Source: Stenotrophomonas maltophilia (GTDB lineage: Bacteria; Pseudomonadota; Gammaproteobacteria; Xanthomonadales; Xanthomonadaceae). Taken from it: a stretch of 64,000 bases of DNA. This document shows, piece after piece, positions 17,458 through 25,267 of this stretch (within the stretch, counting starts at the first letter, position 1; each line of letters starts with the position of its first letter). The notes beneath the pieces are model-generated. The model worked only from the letters and a program-made list of their open reading frames with translations, did not search any database and was not told the DNA's origin. Made by a program: the position numbers and the translations under genes. The stretch is from the NCBI RefSeq assembly GCF_006970445.1, contig NZ_CP033877.1, forward strand, positions 752,750-816,749, read 5' to 3'.

Positions 17458-18164
17458 GCCTGCGCCCCGTGCTCGACCGGCAGCAGGCGGCCGTCGTCGA
17501 TGCGGTGGATGTACTGGCAACGCTGGGCCAGGCGCAGGTCGTGGGTGACCAGCACCAGGGTGGTGCCGCTGCCGGCATTGAGCTCGAACAGCAGGTCGCT
17601 GATGTGCTGGCCGGTGGCATGGTCCAGCGAGCCGGTCGGTTCGTCGGCGAACAGGATGCGCGGGCGGGTGACGAAGGCGCGTGCCAGCGCCACGCGCTGC
17701 TGCTCGCCGCCGGACAGCTGGCGCGGGTAGTGGCGGGCGCGATGGGCCAGGCCGACCTGCGCCAGCACCTCGTCCACCCGCACGCGGTCCTCGCGCCCGG
17801 CCAGTTCCAGCGGCAGTGCGACGTTCTCGGCGGCGGTCAGTGCCGGCAGCAGGTGGAAGCTCTGGAACACGAAGCCGACTTCGCGCGCGCGCAGCTGCGC
17901 ACGCGCCTCTTCATCGAGATCGCCCAGATCCTGGCCGGACAGCGCGATGCGGCCGCGGCTGGGCAGGTCCAGCCCGGCCAGCAGGCCGAGCAGGGTGGTC
18001 TTGCCGGAGCCGGAGGCGCCGACGATGGCCGCGCTGGTGCCTTCATGGACGGTCAGGGTGATGTTGTCCAGTATGTGGACTTCACCCTCCGGGCCCTGCA
18101 CGGACTTGCCGACCTGGTCGACGACGATGGCGACGGACGCGCTGCGGGGGGACAGGCTGTCGAT
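17454..18164 (-). CDS. ybbA: YbbA-type ABC transporter ATP-binding protein (start codon unclear)
   Basis: A LolD-like ATPase with Walker A GASGSGKTT, Q-loop FVFQSFHLLP, signature LSGGEQQR, Walker B ILFADEP, and the switch His in VTHDLR. It powers the YbbP permease. The frame has no ATG, TTG or early GTG. The only GTG (18101) would remove the first beta strand (VAIVVDQVGKSV) that the family needs. An ATC at 18162-18164 lies seven bases after GGAG, ideal ribosome spacing, and CTG 18153-18155 is an alternative. I give the ATC start as an inference. Gene order with divergent tesA matches E. coli. Confidence 0.82.
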   Translation of the reverse strand: MDSLSPRSASVAIVVDQVGKSVQGPEGEVHILDNITLTVHEGTSAAIVGASGSGKTTLLGLLAGLDLPSRGRIALSGQDLGDLDEEARAQLRAREVGFVFQSFHLLPALTAAENVALPLELAGREDRVRVDEVLAQVGLAHRARHYPRQLSGGEQQRVALARAFVTRPRILFADEPTGSLDHATGQHISDLLFELNAGSGTTLVLVTHDLRLAQRCQYIHRIDDGRLLPVEHGAQA

Positions 18165-18176
18165 GAGGAGACTCCA

Positions 18177-18821
18177 ATGCGCAAGACGGGATGGAGCCGG
18201 CGAGCCGGCGCGATGATGGTGCTGCTGCTAGGGTTCCTGCTGCTGCCCGGGCTGGCCTGTGCCAAAGGTCCGGCCGGCACCGTGCTGGTACTCGGCGACA
18301 GCCTCAGTGCTGCCCACAATATCCCTGCCGACGCCGGCTGGGTCAGCCTGCTGCAGCAGCGGGTCAGGCAGCAGTCGAAAACCCCGGCGCGCATCGTCAA
18401 CGCCAGCATGAGCGGGGAAACCACCGCCGGCGCGCTGACCCGCCTGCCGGGCCTGCTGGCGAAGGAAAAACCGACCGTGGTGGTGATTGCGCTGGGCGGC
18501 AATGACGCGCTGCGCGGGCTGACCCCGGCGCAGGTGCAGGGCAACCTGGAGAAGATGGTGCAGGCCAGCCAGAAGGCCGGTGCCAAGGTGCTGCTGCTGG
18601 GCATCGACGTACCGCCCAACTATGGGCCGGCCTATCGCCAGCGCCTGGCGGCGGCCTACAAGGCGCTGGCCACGCAGTACAAGGTGCCGCTGCTGCCGTT
18701 CCTGCTGGAGGGCGTGGCCCTGGAGCCGGGCATGATGCAGGCCGATGGCCTGCACCCCACGGCGCAGGCACAGCCGAAGGTGCTGGACAATGTCTGGCCA
18801 CTGCTCAGGCCGCTGCTCTGA
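18177..18821 (+). CDS. tesA: TesA-type arylesterase / lysophospholipase (SGNH hydrolase)
   Basis: A 214-residue periplasmic multifunctional esterase. A signal peptide ends about residue 29 (GLACA). The SGNH blocks follow: GDSLS near residue 40 with the nucleophile Ser, the block-II Gly in NASMSGETT, GGND near 108, and DGLHP near 190 with the Asp-His pair. The family hydrolyses acyl-CoA, lysophospholipid and aryl esters. The ribosome site GAGGAG (18165-18170) is six bases before the ATG. It diverges from ybbA with only about 12 bases between the starts, the same neighbourhood as E. coli tesA-ybbA-ybbP. Confidence 0.9.
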   Translation: MRKTGWSRRAGAMMVLLLGFLLLPGLACAKGPAGTVLVLGDSLSAAHNIPADAGWVSLLQQRVRQQSKTPARIVNASMSGETTAGALTRLPGLLAKEKPTVVVIALGGNDALRGLTPAQVQGNLEKMVQASQKAGAKVLLLGIDVPPNYGPAYRQRLAAAYKALATQYKVPLLPFLLEGVALEPGMMQADGLHPTAQAQPKVLDNVWPLLRPLL

Positions 18822-18908
18822 ACCATTTGATTTCCTCTTGACGGAACTTCACATCACGTCCACCGTCGATCCGGCATGTTTCACAAAGCTGAAGTTAGAG
18901 GGAATCAC

Positions 18909-19622
18909 ATGCGTCAGACGAAGGAGACTTCCGGCTTGGTGCTGGTGGTCGAAGACAACCGCAACATCTCCGAGATGATCGGGGAATACCTGGAAGGTCG
19001 CGGCTTCGAAGTCGACTATGCACAGGACGGCCTGGATGGCTACCGCCTCGCGGCGGAAAACAGCTATGACGTCGTGGTGCTCGATCTCATGTTGCCGCGC
19101 CTGGATGGCATCGAAGTATGCCGTCGCCTGCGCAACGATGCGCGCAAGTCCACACCGGTGCTGATGCTCACGGCACGCGACACCCTGGACGACAAGCTCA
19201 CCGGCCTGGGTTTCGGCGCCGATGACTACCTGACCAAGCCGTTCGCGATCCAGGAGCTGGAAGCCCGCCTGCGCGCGCTGATCCGTCGCGAACGTCGCCA
19301 GGTCGGTTCGGAGGTGCTGAAGGTCGCCGACCTGGTGCTCGATCCGGTCAGCATGCGTGCTACCCGTGCCGGCACCGAGCTGCAGCTGTCGCCGATCGGC
19401 CTGCGCCTGCTGACCATCCTGATGCGCGAATCGCCGCGCGTGGTCACCCGCCAGGAGATCGAACGCGAGATCTGGGGCAACGGCCTGCCGGATTCGGACA
19501 CCCTGCGCAGCCATCTGTACAACCTGCGCAAGATCATCGACAAGCCGTTCGACCGTCCGCTGCTGCACACGGTGCAGAGCGCCGGCTATCGCATTGCCGA
19601 TATCGCCCAGCCGATGGCCTGA
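18909..19622 (+). CDS. OmpR-family response regulator
   Basis: A 237-residue DNA-binding regulator. The receiver domain (residues 8-125) has the acidic pair ED at 15-16, the phospho-acceptor Asp 59 in VVVLDLMLP, Thr in MLTARD, and Lys 110 in YLTKPF. A winged-helix domain (about 135-235) has the DSDTLRSHLYNLRKII recognition helix region. ATG 18909 is preceded by AGAGGGAAT. The partner kinase begins 155 bases downstream. The signal sensed is unknown. Confidence 0.88.
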   Translation: MRQTKETSGLVLVVEDNRNISEMIGEYLEGRGFEVDYAQDGLDGYRLAAENSYDVVVLDLMLPRLDGIEVCRRLRNDARKSTPVLMLTARDTLDDKLTGLGFGADDYLTKPFAIQELEARLRALIRRERRQVGSEVLKVADLVLDPVSMRATRAGTELQLSPIGLRLLTILMRESPRVVTRQEIEREIWGNGLPDSDTLRSHLYNLRKIIDKPFDRPLLHTVQSAGYRIADIAQPMA

Positions 19623-19683
19623 TCGGGGCCCGCGCCGGTGCAGCAGCAGGCCCGGCCGGGCAACGGCCTCGCACGTGGCAGGG

Positions 19684-19713
19684 GATGACCGGCCGGCGTT
19701 GCCGCCGGTCATC
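19684..19713. terminator. strong GC hairpin between regulator and kinase genes
   Basis: GATGACCGGC at 19684-19693 pairs perfectly with GCCGGTCATC at 19704-19713 around a ten-base loop. There is no U-run after it, so it may be an attenuating hairpin that lowers kinase expression relative to the regulator rather than a full terminator. Confidence 0.5.
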
Positions 19714-19777
19714 GTCCGTGCACGACTACGGCGCGGTGCGCTGCCTATAATCGCAGCGCTCTGACCGGGACCCCGCA

Positions 19778-21049
19778 ATGCCGCACGGCCTGCCGCGCAA
19801 GATCCGTATCGCCTTCATCCTGCAGGCAGTTCTGGCCAGCCTGGGCATCCTGCTCGGTGCCTGGCTGGTCTCGCTGGTGATCAAGCACAGCCTGGTCGGC
19901 GCGGCCCTGCGCGAGGAAGCGGCGTACTACTGGACGCTGCACGAGGCCTCGCCGGTGCAGCCGCCACCCAATACCCAGAACATCCGCGGCTACCTGCTGG
20001 AAAGCGGGCAGTCGGCGCTGTCATTGCCGGCCAACCTGCGCACCCTGGAGCCCGGCTTCCACGAGCTGCCCAAGGACGACCAGCTGGTGCTGGTCGACGT
20101 GCGCCCGGCTGGTCGCCTGTACCTGGTATTCCTGCGTTCGCGAGCGGAGATGCTGGCGTTCTGGTTCGGTATCGTGCCCGTGCTGCTGACCTTGCTGGCG
20201 GTGTATGGCGCCAGCTGGGTCACCTACCGTGCCTCCAAGCGCCTGGTGTCGCCGGTGAACTGGCTGGCACGGCGTGTGTCGCGCTGGGACCCGGGCCATC
20301 CCGAAGCGGCCGACCTGGAGCCGAACAAGCTGCCCGCGGACATGCAGGGCGAGACCCGGCAGCTGGCCGCCGCGCTGCATTCGCTGGCCAACCGGGTCAG
20401 CGCGCATGTGGCCCGCGAGCGCAACTTCACCCGTGATGCCAGCCACGAGCTGCGCACGCCGTTGACCGTCATCCGCGTGGCCAGCGACATGGCCCTGGGC
20501 GATGAAACCCTGCAGCCGCGCCTGCGCCGCAGCCTGCAGCGCATCCAGCGCGCCGGCCGTGACATGGAAGCGGTGATCGATGCGTTCCTGATCCTGGCCC
20601 GCGAGGCCGACGTCGAACCGCAGATCGAGCTGTTCGACGTCAACGACATCGTCCGCTACGAGGTGGACAACGCCAACGAGCTGCTGGGCAACCGGCCGGT
20701 GTCGGTGCACCTGCACAGCGAAGGCCCGGTGCAGCTGCACGCGCCGCCGCGGGTGCTGCAGGTCGTGGTCAGCAACCTGGTACGCAACGCCTGCAGTTAC
20801 ACCGACGAAGGGCGTATCGACGTGCACGTGCTCAATGACCGCGTGGTGGTGCGCGATACCGGCATCGGCATGTCCGCCGAGGCGCTGTCGCGCGCGTTCG
20901 AGCCGTTCTACCGCGCTGAGCCAAGCCGCCCGCAGGGCACCGGCCTGGGCCTGTCGATCGTGCGCCGGTTGTGCGACCGCTTCGGCTGGAAGGTCAGCCT
21001 GGCCAGCGAGCCGGGCAAGGGCACCGAAGCCACGGTGATCTTCCGGTAG
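19778..21049 (+). CDS. sensor histidine kinase
   Basis: A 423-residue HisKA-type kinase. Membrane helices lie at about residues 12-34 and 127-148, with a periplasmic domain of about 90 residues between them. A HAMP-like linker follows. The H-box is RDASHELRTPLT with phospho-acceptor His 223, then N-box NLVRNACSY, G1 VRDTGIGM, F-box FEPFYRAE, and G2 GTGLGLSIV. It forms a two-component pair with the preceding OmpR-type regulator. The periplasmic domain has no recognised ligand motif. The TAG stop is part of a GTAG that may be the head of a degenerate repeat. Confidence 0.88.
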   Translation: MPHGLPRKIRIAFILQAVLASLGILLGAWLVSLVIKHSLVGAALREEAAYYWTLHEASPVQPPPNTQNIRGYLLESGQSALSLPANLRTLEPGFHELPKDDQLVLVDVRPAGRLYLVFLRSRAEMLAFWFGIVPVLLTLLAVYGASWVTYRASKRLVSPVNWLARRVSRWDPGHPEAADLEPNKLPADMQGETRQLAAALHSLANRVSAHVARERNFTRDASHELRTPLTVIRVASDMALGDETLQPRLRRSLQRIQRAGRDMEAVIDAFLILAREADVEPQIELFDVNDIVRYEVDNANELLGNRPVSVHLHSEGPVQLHAPPRVLQVVVSNLVRNACSYTDEGRIDVHVLNDRVVVRDTGIGMSAEALSRAFEPFYRAEPSRPQGTGLGLSIVRRLCDRFGWKVSLASEPGKGTEATVIFR

Positions 21050-21121
21050 TGGGCTTTGGCCGGGCTGCGCCCGGCACCCGCCGAGGCAACATCAACATCA
21101 AAAGCGGGCATTCCGAGGAGT

Positions 21122-21235
21122 GGCGGGGCGGCGTGGGTGTGCAGGACACGCCGTAAACCCATCCATGGGGGCTCGATGGCGCCATCCATGGCGCCAACGG
21201 TCCTGCACACCCACACCGCCCCGCCTTCGACAGTT
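21122..21235 (+). ncRNA. covarying intergenic hairpin element, copy 1
   Basis: The outer stem pairs 21122-21147 with 21200-21225 (25 of 26 bases complementary). Inside are ACGCCGTAAA, hairpin P2 (CCC, loop ATCCAT, GGG) and hairpin P3 (GGCGCC, loop ATCCAT, GGCGCC at 21178-21195). A conserved tail TTCGACAGTT follows. A small palindrome and an AACATCAAC run lie upstream at 21061-21105 and are also seen before copy 2. Transcript status is not known; I call it ncRNA-like because its stems covary between copies. Confidence 0.55.
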
Positions 21236-21250
21236 CCCCGCGATCCGCAG

Positions 21251-21335
21251 TGGATCCACGCCATGCGTGGATGAATTCAGTAGATCCACGCCATGCGTGG
21301 ATAGTGTTGCGGCAGCGCCGGGCCATGCCCGGCGC
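21251..21335. repeat. tandem SMAG REP cluster
   Basis: Two nearly identical units (GGATCCACGCCATGCGTGGA at 21252-21271 and GTAGATCCACGCCATGCGTG from 21280) are followed by GCGCCGGGCCATGCCCGGCG at 21315. All lie between convergent genes. Confidence 0.8.
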
Positions 21336-21344
21336 ACGTCCGCC

Positions 21345-22046
21345 TCAGTTGCAGTTGACCTTCGGCGCCAGCGCCTTGGTCCAGATCGCGTAGCCGGCCG
21401 GGGTCATGTGCAGCATGTCCTCGCGGAACAGCGTCGCATCCGGCTGGCCATCGGCACCGAGCATCGGCGTGTAGACGTCGGTGAAGCCGGTGTTGGGCAG
21501 CTTGGCCAGCGCGGCCTTGATCAGCGTGTTGGCTTCGTTGATCGCCGGCAGCAGATGCGCACGGGACGGGCTCGGCTTGATCGACAGGTACTCCACCCTG
21601 GTCTTCGGCAGGTCGCGGTGCACGCGCTGCACGAAGGCAACCACATCGTCGCGCACCTGCACGGCGCTGCGGCCACTGTTGAGGTCGTTGTCGCCCGCGT
21701 AGAAGAACACCTTGCAGGGCGCATACGGCACCACGATGCGGTCGGCGTACCAGGTGCTGTCTCGCACTTCCGAACCACCAAAGCCGCGGTTGAACACCGG
21801 CTGGCCCGGGAAGTCCGCCGCCAGGCTCGCCCACATGCGGATCGAGGAACTGCCGATGAATTCAATGCCACCGCGCGGCGGCGGGTTGGACTGGTCGGCG
21901 CTGGCGAAGCGGGCCATGTCGCCGGCCCAGGCCACGTTGGAGACCTGTTCGGGCACCTGCGGCGGCTTGGCCGGGCCCAGGGCCTGGGCAAGCGGTGCGG
22001 CGGTCAGCAGGCCCAGCATCAGCAGGCAGGTACGGCGACGGGACAT
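21345..22046 (-). CDS. secreted SGNH/GDSL-family hydrolase
   Basis: A 233-residue protein with a signal peptide of about 24 residues (APLAQA cleavage). The SGNH catalytic set is visible: the Ser in FIGSSSIRMW near 66, the block-II Gly in NRGFGGSE, GDND with Asn near 120, and the Asp-His pair in EDMLHMTPAGY near 213. This is the PAF-acetylhydrolase-like subgroup of esterases and acetyl hydrolases acting in the periplasm or outside. Substrate unknown, although the group includes carbohydrate deacetylases. ATG 22046 starts the signal peptide. Confidence 0.83.
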   Translation of the reverse strand: MSRRRTCLLMLGLLTAAPLAQALGPAKPPQVPEQVSNVAWAGDMARFASADQSNPPPRGGIEFIGSSSIRMWASLAADFPGQPVFNRGFGGSEVRDSTWYADRIVVPYAPCKVFFYAGDNDLNSGRSAVQVRDDVVAFVQRVHRDLPKTRVEYLSIKPSPSRAHLLPAINEANTLIKAALAKLPNTGFTDVYTPMLGADGQPDATLFREDMLHMTPAGYAIWTKALAPKVNCN

Positions 22047-22259
22047 CAGGCGCTCCAGCAGGCAAGGGGGCATCCATCATAGGAGCACGGCCCGGCCCGG
22101 TGCTTGCCCCTGGCAGGCCGTTCAGCGGGCCGGCGCGGGGTGCGGTTGGCGGCCTTGTGGCAAAATGGCGGCCATCTGCCTATTCCTGTGCACCCATGAT
22201 TCCCTGCCGTGCGTCTGAGCGGTCGCTGCGCCGCGTCCCTGTTGCTGGATGTTCCACCC

Positions 22260-22655
22260 GTGGCTGATCAGTTCGGCCACATGCCCCGCGGTCCGCGCCG
22301 CATCTTCCAGGCTGCCCGCTGGTCCTGGCAGGGCCTACGCGCCGCCTGGCTGCACGAGTCCTCGTTCCGGCTGGAGGTGTACCTGCTGGTGATGCTGACT
22401 CCGGTCGCGATCTGGCTGGGCCAGACCCCGGTCGAACGCGCGCTGCTGATCGGCTCGATGCTACTGGTGCTGGCGATGGAACTGGCCAACTCGGCCATCG
22501 AAGCGGTGATCGAACGCTACGGCAGCGAGATCCATGAGCTGGCCGGCCGCGCCAAGGACATGGGCTCGGCCGCGGTGTTCGTGCTGATGATGAACGTGCT
22601 GCTGTGCTGGGCGCTGGTCGTGGTTCCGCACGCGCTGGCCGGCAATTACGGCTGA
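22260..22655 (+). CDS. dgkA: diacylglycerol kinase
   Basis: A 131-residue inner-membrane enzyme with three helices. It has the family signature MELANSAIEAVIERYG near residue 77 and GRAKDMGSAAVF near 101, with Glu and Asn residues of the active site. It recycles diacylglycerol formed when phospholipids donate head groups to periplasmic glucans or lipid A. I chose GTG 22260 (VADQFGHMPRG) because homologues start there; ATG 22281 and GTG 22209 are alternatives. Confidence 0.9.
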   Translation: MADQFGHMPRGPRRIFQAARWSWQGLRAAWLHESSFRLEVYLLVMLTPVAIWLGQTPVERALLIGSMLLVLAMELANSAIEAVIERYGSEIHELAGRAKDMGSAAVFVLMMNVLLCWALVVVPHALAGNYG

Positions 22656-22689
22656 AACCCCCATTCCCCCACTGCCTTGAAGAGTTTCC

Positions 22690-23439
22690 ATGTCCTTTGA
22701 GTTCCTCGCCGACCCCAATGCCTGGGTGACCCTGTTCACCCTCAGTGCGCTGGAAATCGTGCTCGGCATCGACAACCTGGTGTTCATTTCCATCGCCGTC
22801 AGCAAGCTGCCGGAAGAGCGTCGCCCGTTCGCGCGCAAGCTCGGCATCGCCGTGGCGTGCATCACGCGTATCGCGCTGCTGGTGTCGCTGGCCTACCTGG
22901 CGCACATGGCGGCCAACCTGTTCACCGTGGCCGGCATGGGCATCTCCATCCGCGACCTGGTGCTGATCGTCGGTGGCCTGTTCCTGATCATCAAGGGCTT
23001 CATGGAGATCAAGGAACTGATCAGCGGCGGCGAGGATGAAGATCCCAGCACGACCAAGGCGTCGGCCGTGTTCGGCTACGTGATCGCCCAGATCGCGGTG
23101 ATCGACATCGTGTTCTCGCTGGACTCGGTGATCACCGCCGTCGGCATCGCCGACCACATCCCGGTGATGGTGGCCGCCATCCTGCTGTCGGTCCTGGTGA
23201 TGCTGCTGGCCGCCAACCCGCTGGGCCGCTTCATCGATGCCAACCCGACCGTGAAGATGCTGGCCCTGGCCTTCATCCTGCTGATCGGCGCGGTGCTGAT
23301 CCTGGACGGCCTGGACGTGCACGTGCCGAAGCCCTACATCTATGCCGCGATGGGCTTCTCGGTGCTGGTGGAGTGGCTGAACCTGCTGATGCGCCGCCGC
23401 GCCCGCGAACACAACGTGCCGGGCGCCGGCAACTGGTAA
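22690..23439 (+). CDS. TerC-family membrane protein
   Basis: A 249-residue integral membrane protein with seven hydrophobic segments. The TerC hallmarks are ALEIVLGIDNLVFISI at residues 19-34 and IAVIDIVFSLDSVITAVG near 138, with paired acidic residues in the membrane. Members move Mn(II) or Ca(II) or help load exported metalloenzymes; the family was first named for tellurite resistance. The gap from dgkA is only 34 bases, so there is no room for a yybP-type Mn riboswitch. A strong hairpin follows the gene. Confidence 0.85.
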   Translation: MSFEFLADPNAWVTLFTLSALEIVLGIDNLVFISIAVSKLPEERRPFARKLGIAVACITRIALLVSLAYLAHMAANLFTVAGMGISIRDLVLIVGGLFLIIKGFMEIKELISGGEDEDPSTTKASAVFGYVIAQIAVIDIVFSLDSVITAVGIADHIPVMVAAILLSVLVMLLAANPLGRFIDANPTVKMLALAFILLIGAVLILDGLDVHVPKPYIYAAMGFSVLVEWLNLLMRRRAREHNVPGAGNW

Positions 23440-23467
23440 TCGCGCCACTGGCGTGTGCGTCCCTCGG

Positions 23468-23489
23468 AACCCCCGGCATGCCGGGGGTT
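23468..23489 (+). terminator. terC transcription terminator
   Basis: AACCCCCGGCATGCCGGGGG plus TT is an almost loop-free palindrome 29 bases after the terC stop. It is followed by a short T-containing run (TTCTGCGTT). Confidence 0.7.
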
Positions 23490-23666
23490 CTGCGTTGTGG
23501 GGGCGAGGCCGGCCCTGCAGCGGCGCTGCGGCTTTTGCACCTGCAGCGGGATTCTAGCCCCCACTTGTGAACCAGGATCAACAGTGTTTTCCCGGGGCGA
23601 GGCTTAATCCGGTACAGCAAAGCGCGCAGGCTACGCACTCCCGATTCCGCCCCCCAGGAAACCCCC

Positions 23667-24827
23667 ATGAATTCCAGAGCCGCCTTGCTGGCGCTTGCCG
23701 TCGGCGCCTTCGCCATCGGAACCACCGAGTTTGCCCCGATGGGCCTGCTGCCGGTCATCGCCGACGGCGTGGGTGTCGGCATTCCCACCGCCGGCATGCT
23801 GATCACCGCCTACGCCGTGGGCGTGATGCTGGGCGCACCGGTGATGACCCTGCTGATGGGCCGTTTCGGCAAGCGCACCGCGCTGATGCTGCTGATGTCG
23901 ATCTTCGTGGTCGGCAACCTGTTGTCGGCGCTGGCCCCGAACTACGGGCTGCTGTTGTTGTCGCGCCTGGTCACCAGCCTCAACCACGGTGCCTTCTTCG
24001 GCATCGGTGCGGTGGTCGCCGCCAGCCTGGTACCGAAGGAAAAGCAGGCCGCAGCCGTGGCCACCATGTTCATGGGCCTGACCATCGCCAACATCGGCGG
24101 CGTGCCGCTGGCGACCTGGGTCGGCCAGCAGCTGGGCTGGCGCCTGTCCTTCGCCGGTACTGCGGTGCTGGGCCTGGTCGCGATCACCGCGCTGGGCTTC
24201 GCGCTGCCGGCGTCCGCGCCGGGACCGCGCCCGGACGTGCGCCGTGAACTGAAGGCGATCCTGCAACCGCAGGTGCTGCTGGCGATGGCCACCACCGTGC
24301 TCGGCGCCGGTGCCATGTTCACCCTCTACACCTACGTAGCGCCGGTGCTGACCGAACTGACCGGTGCCTCCAACGGCTTCATCGCGATGTCGCTGGCGCT
24401 GATCGGTATCGGCTTCACCCTCGGCAACGGCATCGGCGGGCGCATGGCCGACTGGTCGCTGGATGGCGCCACACGGATCCTGCTGGCCGTCCTGGCGGTG
24501 CTGATGTTCGTGCTGCCGCTGGCCTTCATGAGCCACGCCACCGCTGCCCTCGGTGTGCTGCTGTTCGGTGCGGCGACCTTCGCGCTCGTGCCGCCGCTGC
24601 AGATCCGGGTGATGCAGGCGGCCAGCGAGGCGCCGGGCCTGGCATCGTCGATCAACGTCGGTGCGTTCAACCTGGGCAATGCCGTGGGTGCGGCGCTGGG
24701 CGGTGCGGTGATCAGCTCGGGCCTGGGCTATGCCGCGATTCCGGTGGCCGGTGGCCTGCTGGCGGCATCGGGCCTGCTGCTGGCATGGCTGGGGCGGACG
24801 CGCACTGCGGTGGCCGAGGCCTGCTGA
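23667..24827 (+). CDS. MFS efflux transporter, AraJ/YdhP-like (DHA1)
   Basis: A 386-residue transporter with 12 predicted helices. The N-terminal GTTEFAPMGLLPVIADGV motif is typical of the YdhP/AraJ/YdeA group of drug-H+ or sugar efflux pumps. The loop 2-3 signature is MGRFGKRTALMLL. The helix-5 region GAFFGIGAVVAASLV belongs to the same group. Export of an arabinose-like sugar or of drugs is the family role. Substrate is not readable. One copy of the covarying hairpin element lies about 90 bases after the stop. Confidence 0.83.
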   Translation: MNSRAALLALAVGAFAIGTTEFAPMGLLPVIADGVGVGIPTAGMLITAYAVGVMLGAPVMTLLMGRFGKRTALMLLMSIFVVGNLLSALAPNYGLLLLSRLVTSLNHGAFFGIGAVVAASLVPKEKQAAAVATMFMGLTIANIGGVPLATWVGQQLGWRLSFAGTAVLGLVAITALGFALPASAPGPRPDVRRELKAILQPQVLLAMATTVLGAGAMFTLYTYVAPVLTELTGASNGFIAMSLALIGIGFTLGNGIGGRMADWSLDGATRILLAVLAVLMFVLPLAFMSHATAALGVLLFGAATFALVPPLQIRVMQAASEAPGLASSINVGAFNLGNAVGAALGGAVISSGLGYAAIPVAGGLLAASGLLLAWLGRTRTAVAEAC

Positions 24828-24920
24828 GGAGTGTTGGATTCCGGCAGGGCTTGCAGCCCTGCACCCGCCGAGGCCACTGCAACATCAACAGCAACAGCAA
24901 CAGCGTGCATTCCGTGGGAT

Positions 24921-25036
24921 GGCGGGGTGGGTCCGGTGGCGGGGGACGCCGTAAACCCGTCCATGGGGGCTTGGCCGCGGCATCCATGCCGCGGACACCC
25001 CCGCCACCGGACCCACCCCGCCTTCGACAGTTTTCC
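24921..25036 (+). ncRNA. covarying intergenic hairpin element, copy 2
   Basis: A perfect 25-bp outer stem pairs 24921-24945 with 24998-25022. P2 is CCC, loop GTCCAT, GGG. P3 is CCGCGGC, loop ATCCAT region, GCCGCGG at 24975-24994. The conserved tail is TTCGACAGTTTTCC. The lead-in (CACCCGCCGAGGC, then AACATCAAC and CAGCAA repeats) matches copy 1. Confidence 0.6.
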
Positions 25037-25065
25037 GCGATCGGTCGCAACGGCGTTCCGCTCTG

Positions 25066-25089
25066 GTAGGTGTCGACCTTGGTCGACAC
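25066..25089. repeat. single SMAG-type REP
   Basis: GTAGGTGTCGACCTTGGTCG followed by ACAC: a GTAG head and a TGTCGACC/GGTCGACA stem. It lies between hairpin copies 2 and 3. Confidence 0.7.
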
Positions 25090-25149
25090 GAATGTCTGAA
25101 GAACCGGCTTTTGCTTTTGATTTTTTCTTTTGATCTTCCCGCGGTGCGC

Positions 25150-25267
25150 AGGAAATTGTCCGTGGCCGGGAGGGTGGGTTGGCTGGGGGCGTGAGCGCCA
25201 TGGATGGCGCGACCGAGCCTACAAGGACGTATTCACGGCGTCCCCCAGCCAACCCACCCTCCCGGCC
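25150..25267 (-). ncRNA. covarying intergenic hairpin element, copy 3 (inverted)
   Basis: The outer stem pairs 25164-25189 with 25242-25267 exactly (26 bp). On the minus strand the core reads ACGCCGTGAA, then P2 as TAC, loop GTCCTT, GTA, then P3 as GCGCC, loop ATCCAT, GGCGC. The change of P2 from CCC/GGG to TAC/GTA keeps pairing. On the plus strand, the direction of lemA transcription, the loops read AAGGAC and ATGGAT, and the element ends about 110 bases before the lemA ATG. Confidence 0.6.

Noticed and set aside
19684..19713. Hairpin considered as a sixth copy of the covarying element
   Set aside because: It has one short stem and none of the ACGCCGT or ATCCAT core signals.
22656..22689. 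Search for a yybP-ykoY Mn riboswitch before terC
   Set aside because: Only 34 bases separate dgkA and terC, too short for that riboswitch.
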